Shown here piece by piece: positions 9,972-20,954 of a DNA stretch of 64,000 nt. The translations under genes and the position numbers were made by a program. Every line of letters starts with the position of its first letter. Position 1 is the stretch's first letter. The notes under the pieces were generated by a model. That model did not search any database. It was not told where the DNA came from and saw only the letters and a list, made by a program, of their open reading frames with translations. Source of the DNA: Psoroptes ovis (taxonomy: Eukaryota > Arthropoda > Arachnida > Sarcoptiformes > Psoroptidae); NCBI GenBank assembly GCA_002943765.1, contig PQWQ01000006.1:2976001-3040000 (forward strand). The letters run 5' to 3'.

Positions 9972-12900
9972 GCACAAAATAATCAATAATTTTTCTCAAT
10001 AAAAATATCGATCAAATAATATTAAGATGCAATCAATCGTTAATATTGAATAAGTTAAATTTTTCAATTTAATAATTGAATAATTCATCATTTAAAAATA
10101 GGTTCATCCATTTTCTTATTATATTTTTCTTAAATTCATATACATTCATTCATAATTAATTTCATATCACAAATATGAATGGACAAATGATGAAGAAAAA
10201 AAATTATAATTTCGATGAAATTATCAACACAACGACCAATAATAGATGGATGGATGGACGAAAATTTTTTCAAGAAAACAAAATAATCAAAGTAAAATCA
10301 AATCGATCAACGAATGAATTGTGAAATAAAGAAAAAATAATTCATGAATTCATCCATTTGGCTATGAAACCATATAACCATTGAGCACAATAATACTAAT
10401 AATAATATTAATAAATAATACTGGACGACAAGGCGACAACCTTTTTTTGCTTTACTTTGCTTTAGATTTGCGGCAACAACAGCACCAACAACAATAATAA
10501 TAATAATGACAGCAATAACGACGACAACTAAAACGGTGATGGCCAAATTTTTTCTTGAATACAAAATATAATTCAAAAAAACCCGATCTTCCGTTGATAG
10601 TTATATGATTGGTTATTATGTTGTTGATGATGATGATGGTAAAGAAATAAATAAAAAGCCATCGAACGTAACCATCTAATATGGGTAAAGAAAAAAAAAT
10701 CTTTTCATATAAAAAAATTTCAACCTCCGGACACAAACACATAAAACACAGTTATGTGTTCGGGTATATTGGTTAACACACACACACAAACACACAAAGC
10801 AAACCTAACAGCAAAAATTCAAGTTTGAAATATATAAAAATGCTTGTGCACGCGCGTGGATTCTCTTGTAAAAAATAATGATAATATTAATATTAATAAA
10901 ATGAAAATGATCAGTTAAGCTTATGGAAGAACAACAAAATGGACTATTTTTTTGATGGATTTTTTTGGTTGTTTCGTGTATTTGATGATGATGAAACCAA
11001 TGGATGGATGGTAAAACATGTAAAAGAGAAGAAGACAGAAGAAAACCAGAATTCCCGAATTCAACTCAAAATATTGTTTTCATCAAAAACAAGCACAAAA
11101 AACCCGTTTTGATTCAAAATGATCGATGACCGAATTTAGTATTGTTATTACAAATGATGGCAATGATTACAGTAAGAAATAATCAATGGTTTACCAAGAA
11201 ATCATATATTGGTTGAAAAACAACCACAACCTGTTTTTATTTTTATTTCTGTTTTAACCATATTTGTCTCTGAGGAAAATCTAAATCAAATCACGGCAAC
11301 ACATTCATTATCATTATTGATTATTGATTTTGATTGTGTTTAATTGTTGTCATTATTTCCTCGGAAAAAAATTCAAATTTGATCAAACAAGGTAATGATG
11401 GTGGAAAAAATGCTTATTTTTGGCGCAAATATTGCGACGATTGAATAAATTCAAATTATTATTATCATTATGATTGCAATTTTGTTGTCAAAGTTGTTAA
11501 AAGACACCTGAAAGACACCCAAAGCCCACATGCAATTACGCATACACCCAACGATTAACCATTTATTCTTGAACAGCCATAATCATATCAAATAATATTA
11601 AGATACAACTAATATCAAGGTTTCTGAATATCAAATTTGAAAATTTGGTTTTTTTCTGAAATGTTCATATCATCAAGATATGATCTAATATTGAGGAAAA
11701 TAAAATCAAATTATTTCCTATTTTTAATCAACGAAAATATTCATGAAATTCTTATGACAAAAATAATGAATATTCTTTATATTCATGACTGAATAAATAA
11801 ATAAATGAATGAATGACAAAAAAAAAGATTATTATTTATGAAAATTTTTTTGATATTCATATATTCATAAATAAATTATAACTATGAATATGAATAATAT
11901 TATTAGTATAATGTAATGAATAAATTTTCATGAATGAACAATGAATAAATATATTAAGATTTATCTTAGATATACCTAGTAATTTGATTTTTTTTTCTTT
12001 TGCCAGAATTAAGACGTTTTGATTTTTTTAAAGATTTGTGTTATTCACATTTGTAGGAAAATTTTTGTTTGAAAATTGAAAATCATAACTATAATAACAA
12101 TGAATGAATAATCTGAATTTCATGAAACTATGAAAAACGACACAAGTCAATAGGCCCTTAAGTCTTGAGAATAAAGGATTAATTTTAAAAAATTAAATTA
12201 GTTTATTTCCTTAAACATTTGGGTAAATGATTTGTATTTGCGTAGTTAGTGTTTTGTTGTTTTGATTTTGTTTTTAATCTGTCTGTATTTGGCGAAATTC
12301 AAGTATTTGTTTATTAAGACGATTGAGTGTGGTTTGAAAAATGTTTTAAAATTTGTGTTTGTAATGTTATAAAATATTGATGTGTAGTGTTCATTTGTAA
12401 CTTTTTGTTTTGTTTTGTCATTTCGATTTTTAAGTATTCCTTGTAATTTCTTTGTTGTATTCTAAGCAGTGAAACAAATATAAAATATTGTGTAACAGGT
12501 GTACTGTGTTGGCGGGTGTTGTTTTGTGTAAAGGTGTGTTTTTTGAGGAAATTAGAATTTTTTCTTTAGTTTGTTGATGTAATTGTTTGTGAGAATGAAT
12601 TGCTAATTCGTATATCGAATGGGTGCCAAATATTGTACTCATATGTCGATATTGGCAATACAATGATGATAATTTAAACGAAAATAACTTAATTACATTT
12701 TTACAAATTAAAATAATTTACATTTTTAAATGTACATGCTCTTAATATAAGAAATAAAGAATGAAAAATATTTAATTTGGAAAAAGAATCACGATGATGG
12801 TGCTTATGAGGATTTCAGAGTCCCGATTTTCTCCAACCCATGTTACATTCCGTCAAAGAGATGCACCATTTTATCGTCATAGAAAACAGCTTTTCCTTGT

Positions 12901-15900
12901 AATAATTATGATGATAATAACTATATTGATAATGGTTATAAATTTAAAAACATTTAAAATATGAATGTGAGATTTTCATCGATTTCACTTAGATTGAAAA
13001 TGAAATCATGAAATGGCAAATCATCTTTAATGAATGATGAATCTAAATCAAGTTCCACAAATTTCAAGTTTTATTGATTAATTTTGATTCCAAATAATCA
13101 TTAAAATCGAAAATTTTTCATCATTATAATTAACATAATTAATATTTTTTTCTTCATAATTATTTATTTTCTTAATTTGTTTTCAATTTAAAAGTGAAGA
13201 AAATGTGACTTTTATCATTAATTTGTTAAAGTTTTTTTTTGTAATTTTTCATTACTTCAACTCTAAGCTATATCATTTATTTCAAATATTTCGGTATCTA
13301 CTCTACCAAACAATTAGTAAACAGGTGCCTATGGAATGCAGAGGGTTTTTCGGTAAAAAAAAATCAAAAATGTTTATTTGTTGTCAAGGGAATATGTCAA
13401 GTTTTTCTTCTATTTTTTTATGAATCTCCAAAGAATTTTTGACAATTGTCTCCTTTTATTACGGTGTAAGCACTAGGAACTAAGAATTAATGAATATTTT
13501 ACACTAAATTATTTTGACAAGAGGAGAATTGTAGGAAAAATCTGGCCAAAAAAATGAAAAACTTTAAATTAAATATAATAAAATTAACCTACGACATTAT
13601 ATGTGCATCAAACATATATAACCGAGTAATGATATTGAAATTCTTATTTTCTCCTGTTTATTACCAGAATTTTAAATGTCAAAGGCACCTTGTGAATTAA
13701 AAAAAAAATGCTTGGTTAAATAGATGCTTTCGGTCGTGTTCAATTATTTTATTTATTCTTGAATAAATTTTCTCGACACATAAAATTGATCAAAATCATT
13801 AAGCGTGTTCACTAAGTTCTGTTGTTCTTTAATGAAGATGTCTGTACGAAAATCAGCAAAAACTTTATGGACAATCTAATATTTAAAATAAATAACATTA
13901 TTGTTTATATTTTTTATTTCAATTCTGATTTGATGCATTTTTTTTTTGAATTTTGCAGTATGCTTTAAATCAGTCCAGATTTATTTTTGTTATTTTCTTT
14001 TTTAAACATTTATTATTACCATTACATAATGGTAAACAAATGGATAATTTTTTTCAAAATAAAAAGTCATCAAACTTTAACAATTGATTGAGTGGTGGTT
14101 CGTTATTGCGAGCAAAGAAAAAGTGGTGATCCTGGTGGTGGTAATGGTTGGTTGGTTGGGTTTTTTCTCAGTTTTGATCATTTACAAATCTAATGAGAAA
14201 ACCATGGCAAATGAAATGAATATATAACAAAATTCATATACTGACATATATAATGATTGTTTGTTCTTGATTTTTTCATTTCATGTGAAATAAAGTGTAC
14301 AAACACAAAGGAAACGAAATTTTTTCAAAGGCGTTATCACCTCGAATACGCCAATATATATCATATGTGTGTAACTGGATTTGGAGTACATGATGTACAT
14401 TGAATACATGTTTCTTTTCTTCAATTTTTCAAACCAAAAAATAACGATAATTTAATGGCAAAATACTCTTACGCAATGTGTTTATATAGAAATTGTATTA
14501 CGTCAAAAACTGGAAATAATAATCATCAACATAAAAACATTAATCAAGCCAAACAACAACTGCTATTAGCTGTTACTGTGAAATGACAACCGAAACAACT
14601 GAAACTACAACAGCAAAAGAAAACCATTATTATATTCAAGATTCTAAATCATCTGATCTGTAGAATAGAATCTAAAATAATTGTTCTCCTTTGATGATGA
14701 TGATCGTTGTATATATAAATATTTTAACAATTTAATGTAATGAAAAAAAGGATTCCAAAGATTGTCAATTGTTATTGTTCTTGTTGTTAATGATGATCAT
14801 CAAGATGATGGTTGTTATATTTAAATCAATTCAAAAACATGTACATTACAGCTATATATCATCCCTAAATATATAAACAGATGTCTATATATTATCCTTC
14901 GTAACTTATTTCAAAAAAAACACAGAAAAATAAACTCAAAATGACGCAGTTATTTTATTAAAAATACATACAACAACAACAATATCAAACAATGATTATA
15001 AACCATTGGTTATAACGTAGAATGGACGTATATCATTATTATTGATATTACCATTATTTTTAATATGATACGTTTTTGTTGTTTCTCTCTTTCAATCTCA
15101 CTATTTTCTCTCGTATATCTTCTATATATATTGGAAAATGTAATTTAAATGTTTGATTATTTATTTTATTTTATTTTATTTTTAATCGAAATTTATTCAA
15201 AATTTCTTTTTCTTCTTCTTCTATATCTCACACACTACATTCATTGATATATACACAATCAATAAATAAATAAGAAAATGAAATAAAAATTAAATTTGCC
15301 ATTGAAATGTTTGAAAATTTATAATAGTTGAAGAATATCTTATGAAAAACACAACTGCCAATTGCCAATAACAATAACGACGATGATCAACGGTAATAGC
15401 TGTGTATCATCGTTGTGATATGAAATTAAAAAAAGATTTTCATAGAAAAAAATGGTACATGAATAAAATTTGACAGAACATCTTTGTATTCTATTCATTT
15501 TTCCAGTGTAAATGTTGATATTTTCATATTTTTTTGTGGAGAAAAAATTGAAAATTTCATTATCATCAAACATCATTCAATTATATTCATCATAATCATC
15601 CCCATCATAATCATAATTCAATCGTATGAAACATTTTCTATTTATTTTTTCGATTATTTTGAAAGAAGTAAGAAAAATTTTCATTATATTAAACACATTT
15701 CATTATAATAAACAGTAGACAAACGATTACGATTGATAACAACAACAATAATAACAAACTAACTTTTACATGTATATCCATTGAAAATTTTGATATAAAT
15801 CCATACAAAAAAGAATAAAATAAATAAATATAAATTGAATGAAATTTTTCTATTCGTTTTTCAAATAAATAATTTTAAATCTAAATATTATCATCAACAA

Positions 15901-16113
15901 ACAATTCATTTATTCCCGTATATACATAACCAATTTTCCTTCTATTCTTGACATTGACAATAATCACAAATCTTTTGAAAAAATAATTGAAAATTTGTCT
16001 TAGCCATTTCAATACAATAATTTTTAAAATTGAACCAAATTTTATTTAAAATTCTTGTCCAGATAAGAAATAATTCAACTAAATAAATAAATCAAAAAAT
16101 AAATTCATAAGAA
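9972..16113. other. Six-kilobase gene-free region upstream of two divergent genes
   Basis: It separates the LAP gene (minus) from the TP53INP-like gene (plus) and must contain both promoters and any 5' UTR exons. It is AT-rich with simple sequence, including a CA-rich patch at about 10777-10797. The open frames are short and low complexity. One segment at about 12240-12660 is strongly A/C-biased on the minus strand, and a GC-richer potential hairpin sits at 12779-12896. I found no tRNA and no convincing protein gene. Confidence 0.6.
12779..12896. other. Potential structured RNA or small foldback element
   Basis: The ends pair: GGAAAAAG at 12779-12786 with CTTTTCC at 12890-12896, and the 13-base arm 12791-12803 (ACGATGATGGTGC) with 12863-12877, interrupted only by a two-base bulge and one G-T pair. 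The 59-base interior is noticeably richer in G and C than the flanks. No family was recognised: box C/D is incomplete (a near C box, no D box). It may be a ncRNA, a miniature transposon relic or chance. Confidence 0.35.
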
Positions 16114-17666
16114 ATGCTTACATTCGTTAAATATGTTCTTGATGTAGGACGATCATCACCATCATCATCATCTACGACACTTGAAGATTCTGAAAATTTC
16201 AATAATAATAATCAAATACTTGAAAATTCGATTCAAACAACAAAATTTGAACAACACCAAACTACGAATCTTAATGATCAAAATTCATTTTGTTTTGAAA
16301 ATCAAAATGATCATTGTTCATTGATCGATATTGAAAATGATTGGATTTTAATTGATAATAATCATCATGGTAATGATCATCAAGATGATAAAAAGAAATT
16401 GAAAAATTCTAAAACAAAATTGTCAACTGCCAATAAAGCTAGTAAAATCATTAATAATACTTCCATTAAAAATAATAATAAAACTGCCATTAAACAACAA
16501 CAACCTAAAGCCAATAATAATAATAATGAAAAATGGTTTGTTGATCCACCTGAATGTTTTAAACAAATCAATAAAAATGATAATAATTTTCAAAATAATA
16601 AACGTAATCACAACAATAAACATCAATTATCGCTTATCAACTTAGATAATGATGATAATAATAATAATGAAAATGAAAATCGTGAAAATTTATTAATTGA
16701 ACAGCCATCAATTAATACTATATTTGACAATTTATTTGTCTGCAAAAAACCATTATTGTTGGCCGAACAACAACAACAACAACAATCATCATTATCATTA
16801 TCATCAAAATTATTGAATAAAAATGAACAACGTCGATTGATTTTGGCTAAAATTCAACAATCAATGTCAAAAAAATTGGATAAAGATAATAATAATAGCA
16901 AAAAATCAACAATAAAAACATTACAATCAACCAATCCATTGGCTCCAGCATTTAATAACAACAATAACAATGGCAAAGGTTAGTTTGAAACATTTGAAAA
17001 ATTGTAAAAAATATATTTTTAGGTCATTGTTATCAGAGAAAATTTTATCAATTAATCAAGGAAATTGATATCTAAACTTAATAACTACGTATTTTTTTTA
17101 AATCTATTCGATATCAAGAAAAAAACTATCAACAACAAATGTCAAAATTTTTTGTTTTGTTTTGAATACTTCATTGACATACTACGTAGTTGTAGTAAAC
17201 TGATGTTGATTGCAGCTGATGTTTTCTTCAATTTGACAGAAATATAACCATAACTTATATGTCATAGAAGTGCATTTCAAGGATTTGTATCCATTCTTAA
17301 TTATTCATGCACAAATTAAGCACTTTTTAATTGAATAACATTGAATATTTTTTTGTGCTTTGTTGAGGAACATGAAGAATAATTCATAATTGTTGATGTA
17401 TATGACATTGAAATCGTATTTTTTTCTTTTGAATTAATTTTCTCATTTTTTCTTCTTTTCTCTTTACAGCAATCACAACAGCAACAGCGGTAACAATAAT
17501 CAATTTGAATGATAAAGATATTAAACGCAAAAATCGTAAACAAATTAATCGAAAACAGTTGCAAAGGCAAAATAATGTTCACCATCAAATTAATGGTCCA
17601 GTAATACGTAGGAAAAAAATGTTCCAACATTTGAATGGTGTTTTTCATAATCGAAATAATTGCTAA
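16114..17666 (+). CDS. TP53INP/DOR family autophagy and transcription co-factor
   Basis: Two exons: 16114-16978 and 17470-17666 (353 aa), joined GT-AG. Four conserved blocks occur in family order: the LC3-interacting motif NDWILID (W77 to I80), KWFVDPPECF (from W141, matching the family WFITPPPCF), ENLLIEQPS (from E191, near-identical to ENLLIEHPS), and a basic C-terminus with NRKQLQRQN. Vertebrate TP53INP1/2 shuttle between nucleus and autophagosomes, bind Atg8-family proteins through the LIR, and act as transcriptional co-activators; Drosophila has one such gene, DOR. Between the blocks the protein is swollen by Asn, Gln and Ser runs. It faces DNTTIP1 tail to tail about 400 bp away. Confidence 0.85.
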
Positions 17667-18066
17667 TCATCGATAATAATAATGAGAAATCGATTGATGA
17701 TTCGCGGTTTCGAGTGGTAATTCAATTTTATCTTGAATATTCGGGGATCGGAATTATTAGAAATGATGTTGGAAATATTTGTCTTGACACTGACACAATA
17801 TGCTTCATCATAAATTCTTAATAATAATTATGTATACTCATCCACATTTAGCTTGATGTATTTTAAAATTTTCACCAAATTTTGCATTAATTTATGCTGA
17901 TCAAAATTAGATGAATTTCGAGTCCATTTTTTTAGAATTATTTTCATTTGGAAAATTGAAATTCTTGTTAATTTTAATCTAAAAAATTGATTATAATCAA
18001 TCTAAATTATATTATTATAGGAGATATTAAAATTTTCTCAATTTTTCAAATTTTGGTTTTTTTTGC
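17667..18066. other. Intergenic stretch between convergent genes
   Basis: AT-rich, presumably the 3' UTRs of the TP53INP-like gene and DNTTIP1. No frame or structure of note. Confidence 0.5.
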
Positions 18067-19323
18067 TTAATTGATCGTAAAATCTTTATCGTTGTAATCA
18101 TCATCATCATCATTACTAATGTTTTCATTATTATCATTGTCACGATCATCATTGGCTAAATCTTCATCATCATCATTATCATTGTAATTTATTTGATTTA
18201 ATTTTTGTCCATTTATTGATTCATTATTTGTTTGTTTATTGATTGTGGATATATTTTTTTGTTGCTGATTCTTTTTCATTGCCATTACACGCATTGTGAT
18301 TGATATTTTATCAATCATCGATTGAGGCACAGTAAAACCGTTGCCCATTTGATTGACATCGACGCCCGGTGTTTGACGATATTCATCTGAATTCAATAGC
18401 TCAATGATATCATCTCTAACTAAAAGATAAGCTTTACCTCCATTTGTTGGCATTAAATGATTTTTATGTAACCATTCTTTGTCTTCGTGATCGCCGATAT
18501 AACGAAATAAATTTGAATGTTTTGAGTACAGGCGACCTCTTGCTGCACCAAATCCTAATGCTTTATTCGCTTTAGATCCCAGGACAAACTGTCATGATTA
18601 GATTAAAATTATTGATAAATCATAATTAACTATGGAAAGTTTTCAAGCTTTAAATAAACAAACCAATGTTTTTGTTGATAAACGTGAAGGGTCCCATTTG
18701 TCATTTGAAAATGTGGAATTCATCGCAACCATAGCCTCATTGCTTTTGCCATTGTTTGTCATCGAAGTATTAGTTGCAATTAATTTTTTACGTTTACGTT
18801 TTGTTTTGCTTTTTAAAATCGTACGATTCGATTTTGGTCGACCTCGTGGTCTGCCAGTATAATTTGATGATTGTTGTTGATTATTATTCAAATGATTATT
18901 ATTATCATTGTAATTCACTTGTTTATCTTTACTCGAATTATCATCAATTTCTTGTTGATGCAATATTTTAAACATTTTACTATCATCATCAAGTGGAAAC
19001 ATTTTTTTCGCTTCATCCAATACATGATGCATGATTGCATTAATATTTAATTGATTTATCAATTCATCATTATTGTGTAAATTTTGTCTTACATTATTTA
19101 AAACTGGTTCTAAAAATGTTTGGCGATATTTTTGCAATATATTATTAATCTCTTCATTAATTTTATTTTGCAATAATTTCGTTAATAAATTTATCGATTT
19201 AAATGGACAATTTATTGGATATTCATCACGAAAACGATTAATAGCTGCAATACGTGTTGAACATTTACGATCATTAATTGGAAAATTTTTCAATGAAATA
19301 CATCTCATATTGAATGGATTCAT
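18067..19323 (-). CDS. DNTTIP1: DNTTIP1 (TdIF1), scaffold of the MiDAC histone deacetylase complex
   Basis: Two exons: 18664-19323 and 18067-18588 (393 aa; human is 329). The phase-0 junction rebuilds the family block WDPSRL then FVLGSKANKALGFG. Features: an N-terminal helical dimerisation region (about 40-115, containing the PINCPFKS segment), an AT-hook GRPRGRP at 157-163, a Lys/Arg-rich nuclear signal just after it, then the C-terminal SKI/SNO-like DNA-binding domain with ARGRLYSKHSNLF and GGKAYLLV. An extra acidic and Asn-rich tail follows. In vertebrates the protein dimerises HDAC1/2 with MIDEAS and works in mitosis and development. It is divergent with the RING gene at 19668 across 344 bp. 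Confidence 0.9.
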
Positions 19324-19667
19324 TTTGATTATTTTGGGAAAAAATTAATTATTTGAAATTCAAATAAAATATTATTCTTCAAATTGTCAAAAGAATAAAA
19401 AAATTCAATCGAAAATTTTGATTCTTGGCTCAATTTCTTTTGAATGCCATCTGTTGAGGTATTTTTTGAAATGAACAGAAAAATTGTTTCGAGAATTTCT
19501 GTTTTCAACTTTTGCACTCGAATCTATGCCAATCGAATCAATACAACACGAAATTTCATTTTGAGCAAGCTGACAAATAAAAAACAACAATTTATTTTCT
19601 AATTTTACAATTTTTTTTTCTAGATTTATTCTTTAATAGAATCTTGATAAAAATAAACAAAAATATT
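19324..19667. promoter_or_regulatory. Shared upstream region of DNTTIP1 and the RING gene
   Basis: A 344-bp interval between two divergent start codons, so it must hold both promoters. No element is identified by eye. Frames within it lack an ATG or a recognisable product. Confidence 0.4.
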
Positions 19668-20291
19668 ATGCCACCAAAATCGAAAAAAAATGATGTTGAT
19701 GACAATGAAATTATTTTCATTGGTGCAAAACCACCATCATCATCCAGACCACAAACCATGCCATTCGCATCACCTGATATTGAATTGATTGATATTGTCA
19801 AACCAAACAATAATAATATTACATCATCGATTGCCAATGTTGAACAAAATGCGGCTGATATACAAATTTTGGACGATTTACCACCATTTTTACCATCAAC
19901 CAATAATAATGAAAATTTATCCAGCATTTTTTCTGTTTCTAATGATCATTCACCATCATCGTCATTATTACCGTCCACAGAAGATGAAAAAAGCAGATGC
20001 ATGATCTGTCTAGAATCATTTGGAGAAATCGAGTCACAGCATCAAATGGTCACCATGAAATGCGGTCATATATTCGGCAAGGAATGCATAGAAAAATGGT
20101 TGAAAAATAATCCGAAATGTCCCACATGCAAACGACCGGCTAGAAAGAGTCAAATAATCAAATTATATGCTGATAGTTTGCCTCCTAATCAAACATTGTG
20201 GATGAAATATAAAAAAACTCTGGACCAATTAGAGGAATTGAAGAAGAAAAATGATAAATTAATGAAACAAATGAAAAGTAAAAAAATGTAA
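19668..20291 (+). CDS. RING-only protein related to RFWD3
   Basis: Single exon, 207 aa; the ATG at 19668 is the first in frame (upstream codons are in frame but include no ATG). Residues 111-154 form a C3HC4 RING with the RFWD3-type core KCGHIFGKECIEKWL and CPTC, followed by the RFWD3-like tail ARKSQIIKLYA and a short Lys-rich coiled coil ending the protein. The N-terminal 110 residues are acidic, Ser/Asn-rich, and include EIIFIGAKPP and IELIDI, short hydrophobic-acidic patches that could be SUMO-interacting motifs (inference). It has no WD40 part. The full RFWD3 gene lies 664 bp away beyond ANAPC15, so this looks like an old partial duplicate. It probably has E3 ligase activity; the substrate is unknown. 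Confidence 0.75.
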   Translation: MPPKSKKNDVDDNEIIFIGAKPPSSSRPQTMPFASPDIELIDIVKPNNNNITSSIANVEQNAADIQILDDLPPFLPSTNNNENLSSIFSVSNDHSPSSSLLPSTEDEKSRCMICLESFGEIESQHQMVTMKCGHIFGKECIEKWLKNNPKCPTCKRPARKSQIIKLYADSLPPNQTLWMKYKKTLDQLEELKKKNDKLMKQMKSKKM

Positions 20292-20385
20292 AAATTTTTT
20301 AAAATTTTTTTCTATAATCATTTACAATAAATAAAAAAATTCTTATACAAATTTTTCAATTGAATTTAAGCTTATTATTTGAATT

Positions 20386-20757
20386 TTAAAAAGTATCATC
20401 CAATCCATCAACATTATCTTCACTGTCTTCGCTATCATCTACATCGTCAACATCATCATTATTATCAGTATTATCAATGTCATCATCATCGTCATCATCA
20501 TCATCGTCGTCGTCATCTTCATCATCGTCGTCTTCATCGTCATCGGCATCGGAATAAGCATTTGTTCTATCTTGTTGATTGTTATTAATGTTGCTATTGT
20601 TATCATTGAATGCACGATTTTCAATTTCTGATATCAAAGTATTATATTCTTTTTCCATTCCAGACAATGTTTGATCTTCTTCAAATAATTGATCATAATG
20701 AAACCAATGTTCATCAATATATCTTGGTGTTAATGATGGAAATAATGGGCTAACCAT
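20386..20757 (-). CDS. ANAPC15: ANAPC15 (APC15/Mnd2), anaphase-promoting complex subunit
   Basis: Single exon, 123 aa, close to the human length of 121. The start is the ATG at 20757; upstream in-frame codons contain no ATG. The N-terminus MVSPLFPSLTPR plus HWFHYD matches the family signature (TLFPSLFPR then LWFNLD), followed by a helical stretch and a long Asp-rich acidic tail, as in APC15 of other animals. APC15 sits on the APC/C platform and promotes turnover of the mitotic checkpoint complex and Cdc20. It converges with the RING gene (94 bp between stops) and diverges from RFWD3 (197 bp between starts). Confidence 0.85.
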   Translation of the reverse strand: MVSPLFPSLTPRYIDEHWFHYDQLFEEDQTLSGMEKEYNTLISEIENRAFNDNNSNINNNQQDRTNAYSDADDDEDDDDEDDDDDDDDDDDDDIDNTDNNDDVDDVDDSEDSEDNVDGLDDTF

Positions 20758-20954
20758 TTCTATTTGATAAATGTTGATTTGAATTTTTTTCTCAATCAAT
20801 TTCTGCCAACTGAAAATTCAATGTTTACGGGAACTTTTTTGATTGAAAAAATAGTTTTTCCCGTAAACTTTCCATTTTTTTGTATTCATAGAAATTTTTG
20901 TTTTTATAAATAAAAAAATAAAATACTTAAATTCATCTTATATTTTGATCATCA

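Noticed and set aside
9700..9986. Start of the LAP protein five codons further upstream
   Set aside because: The codon at 9984-9986 is TTG on the minus strand; the first ATG is at 9971.
10307..10742. Two overlapping minus-strand frames of 89 and 96 codons
   Set aside because: They translate trinucleotide repeats into Ile, Val and Cys runs, have no homology that I recognise and no splice context.
12787..12880. Box C/D snoRNA
   Set aside because: There is an imperfect C-like box only, and no D box (CTGA) near the 3' arm.
16380..16626. Antisense hydrophobic frames inside the TP53INP-like exon
   Set aside because: They are reverse readings of Asn codon runs (AAT becoming ATT), so they appear as Ile and Leu stretches.
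20379..20624. His- and Met-rich frames overlapping ANAPC15
   Set aside because: They are shadows of the GAT repeats encoding the acidic tail of ANAPC15.
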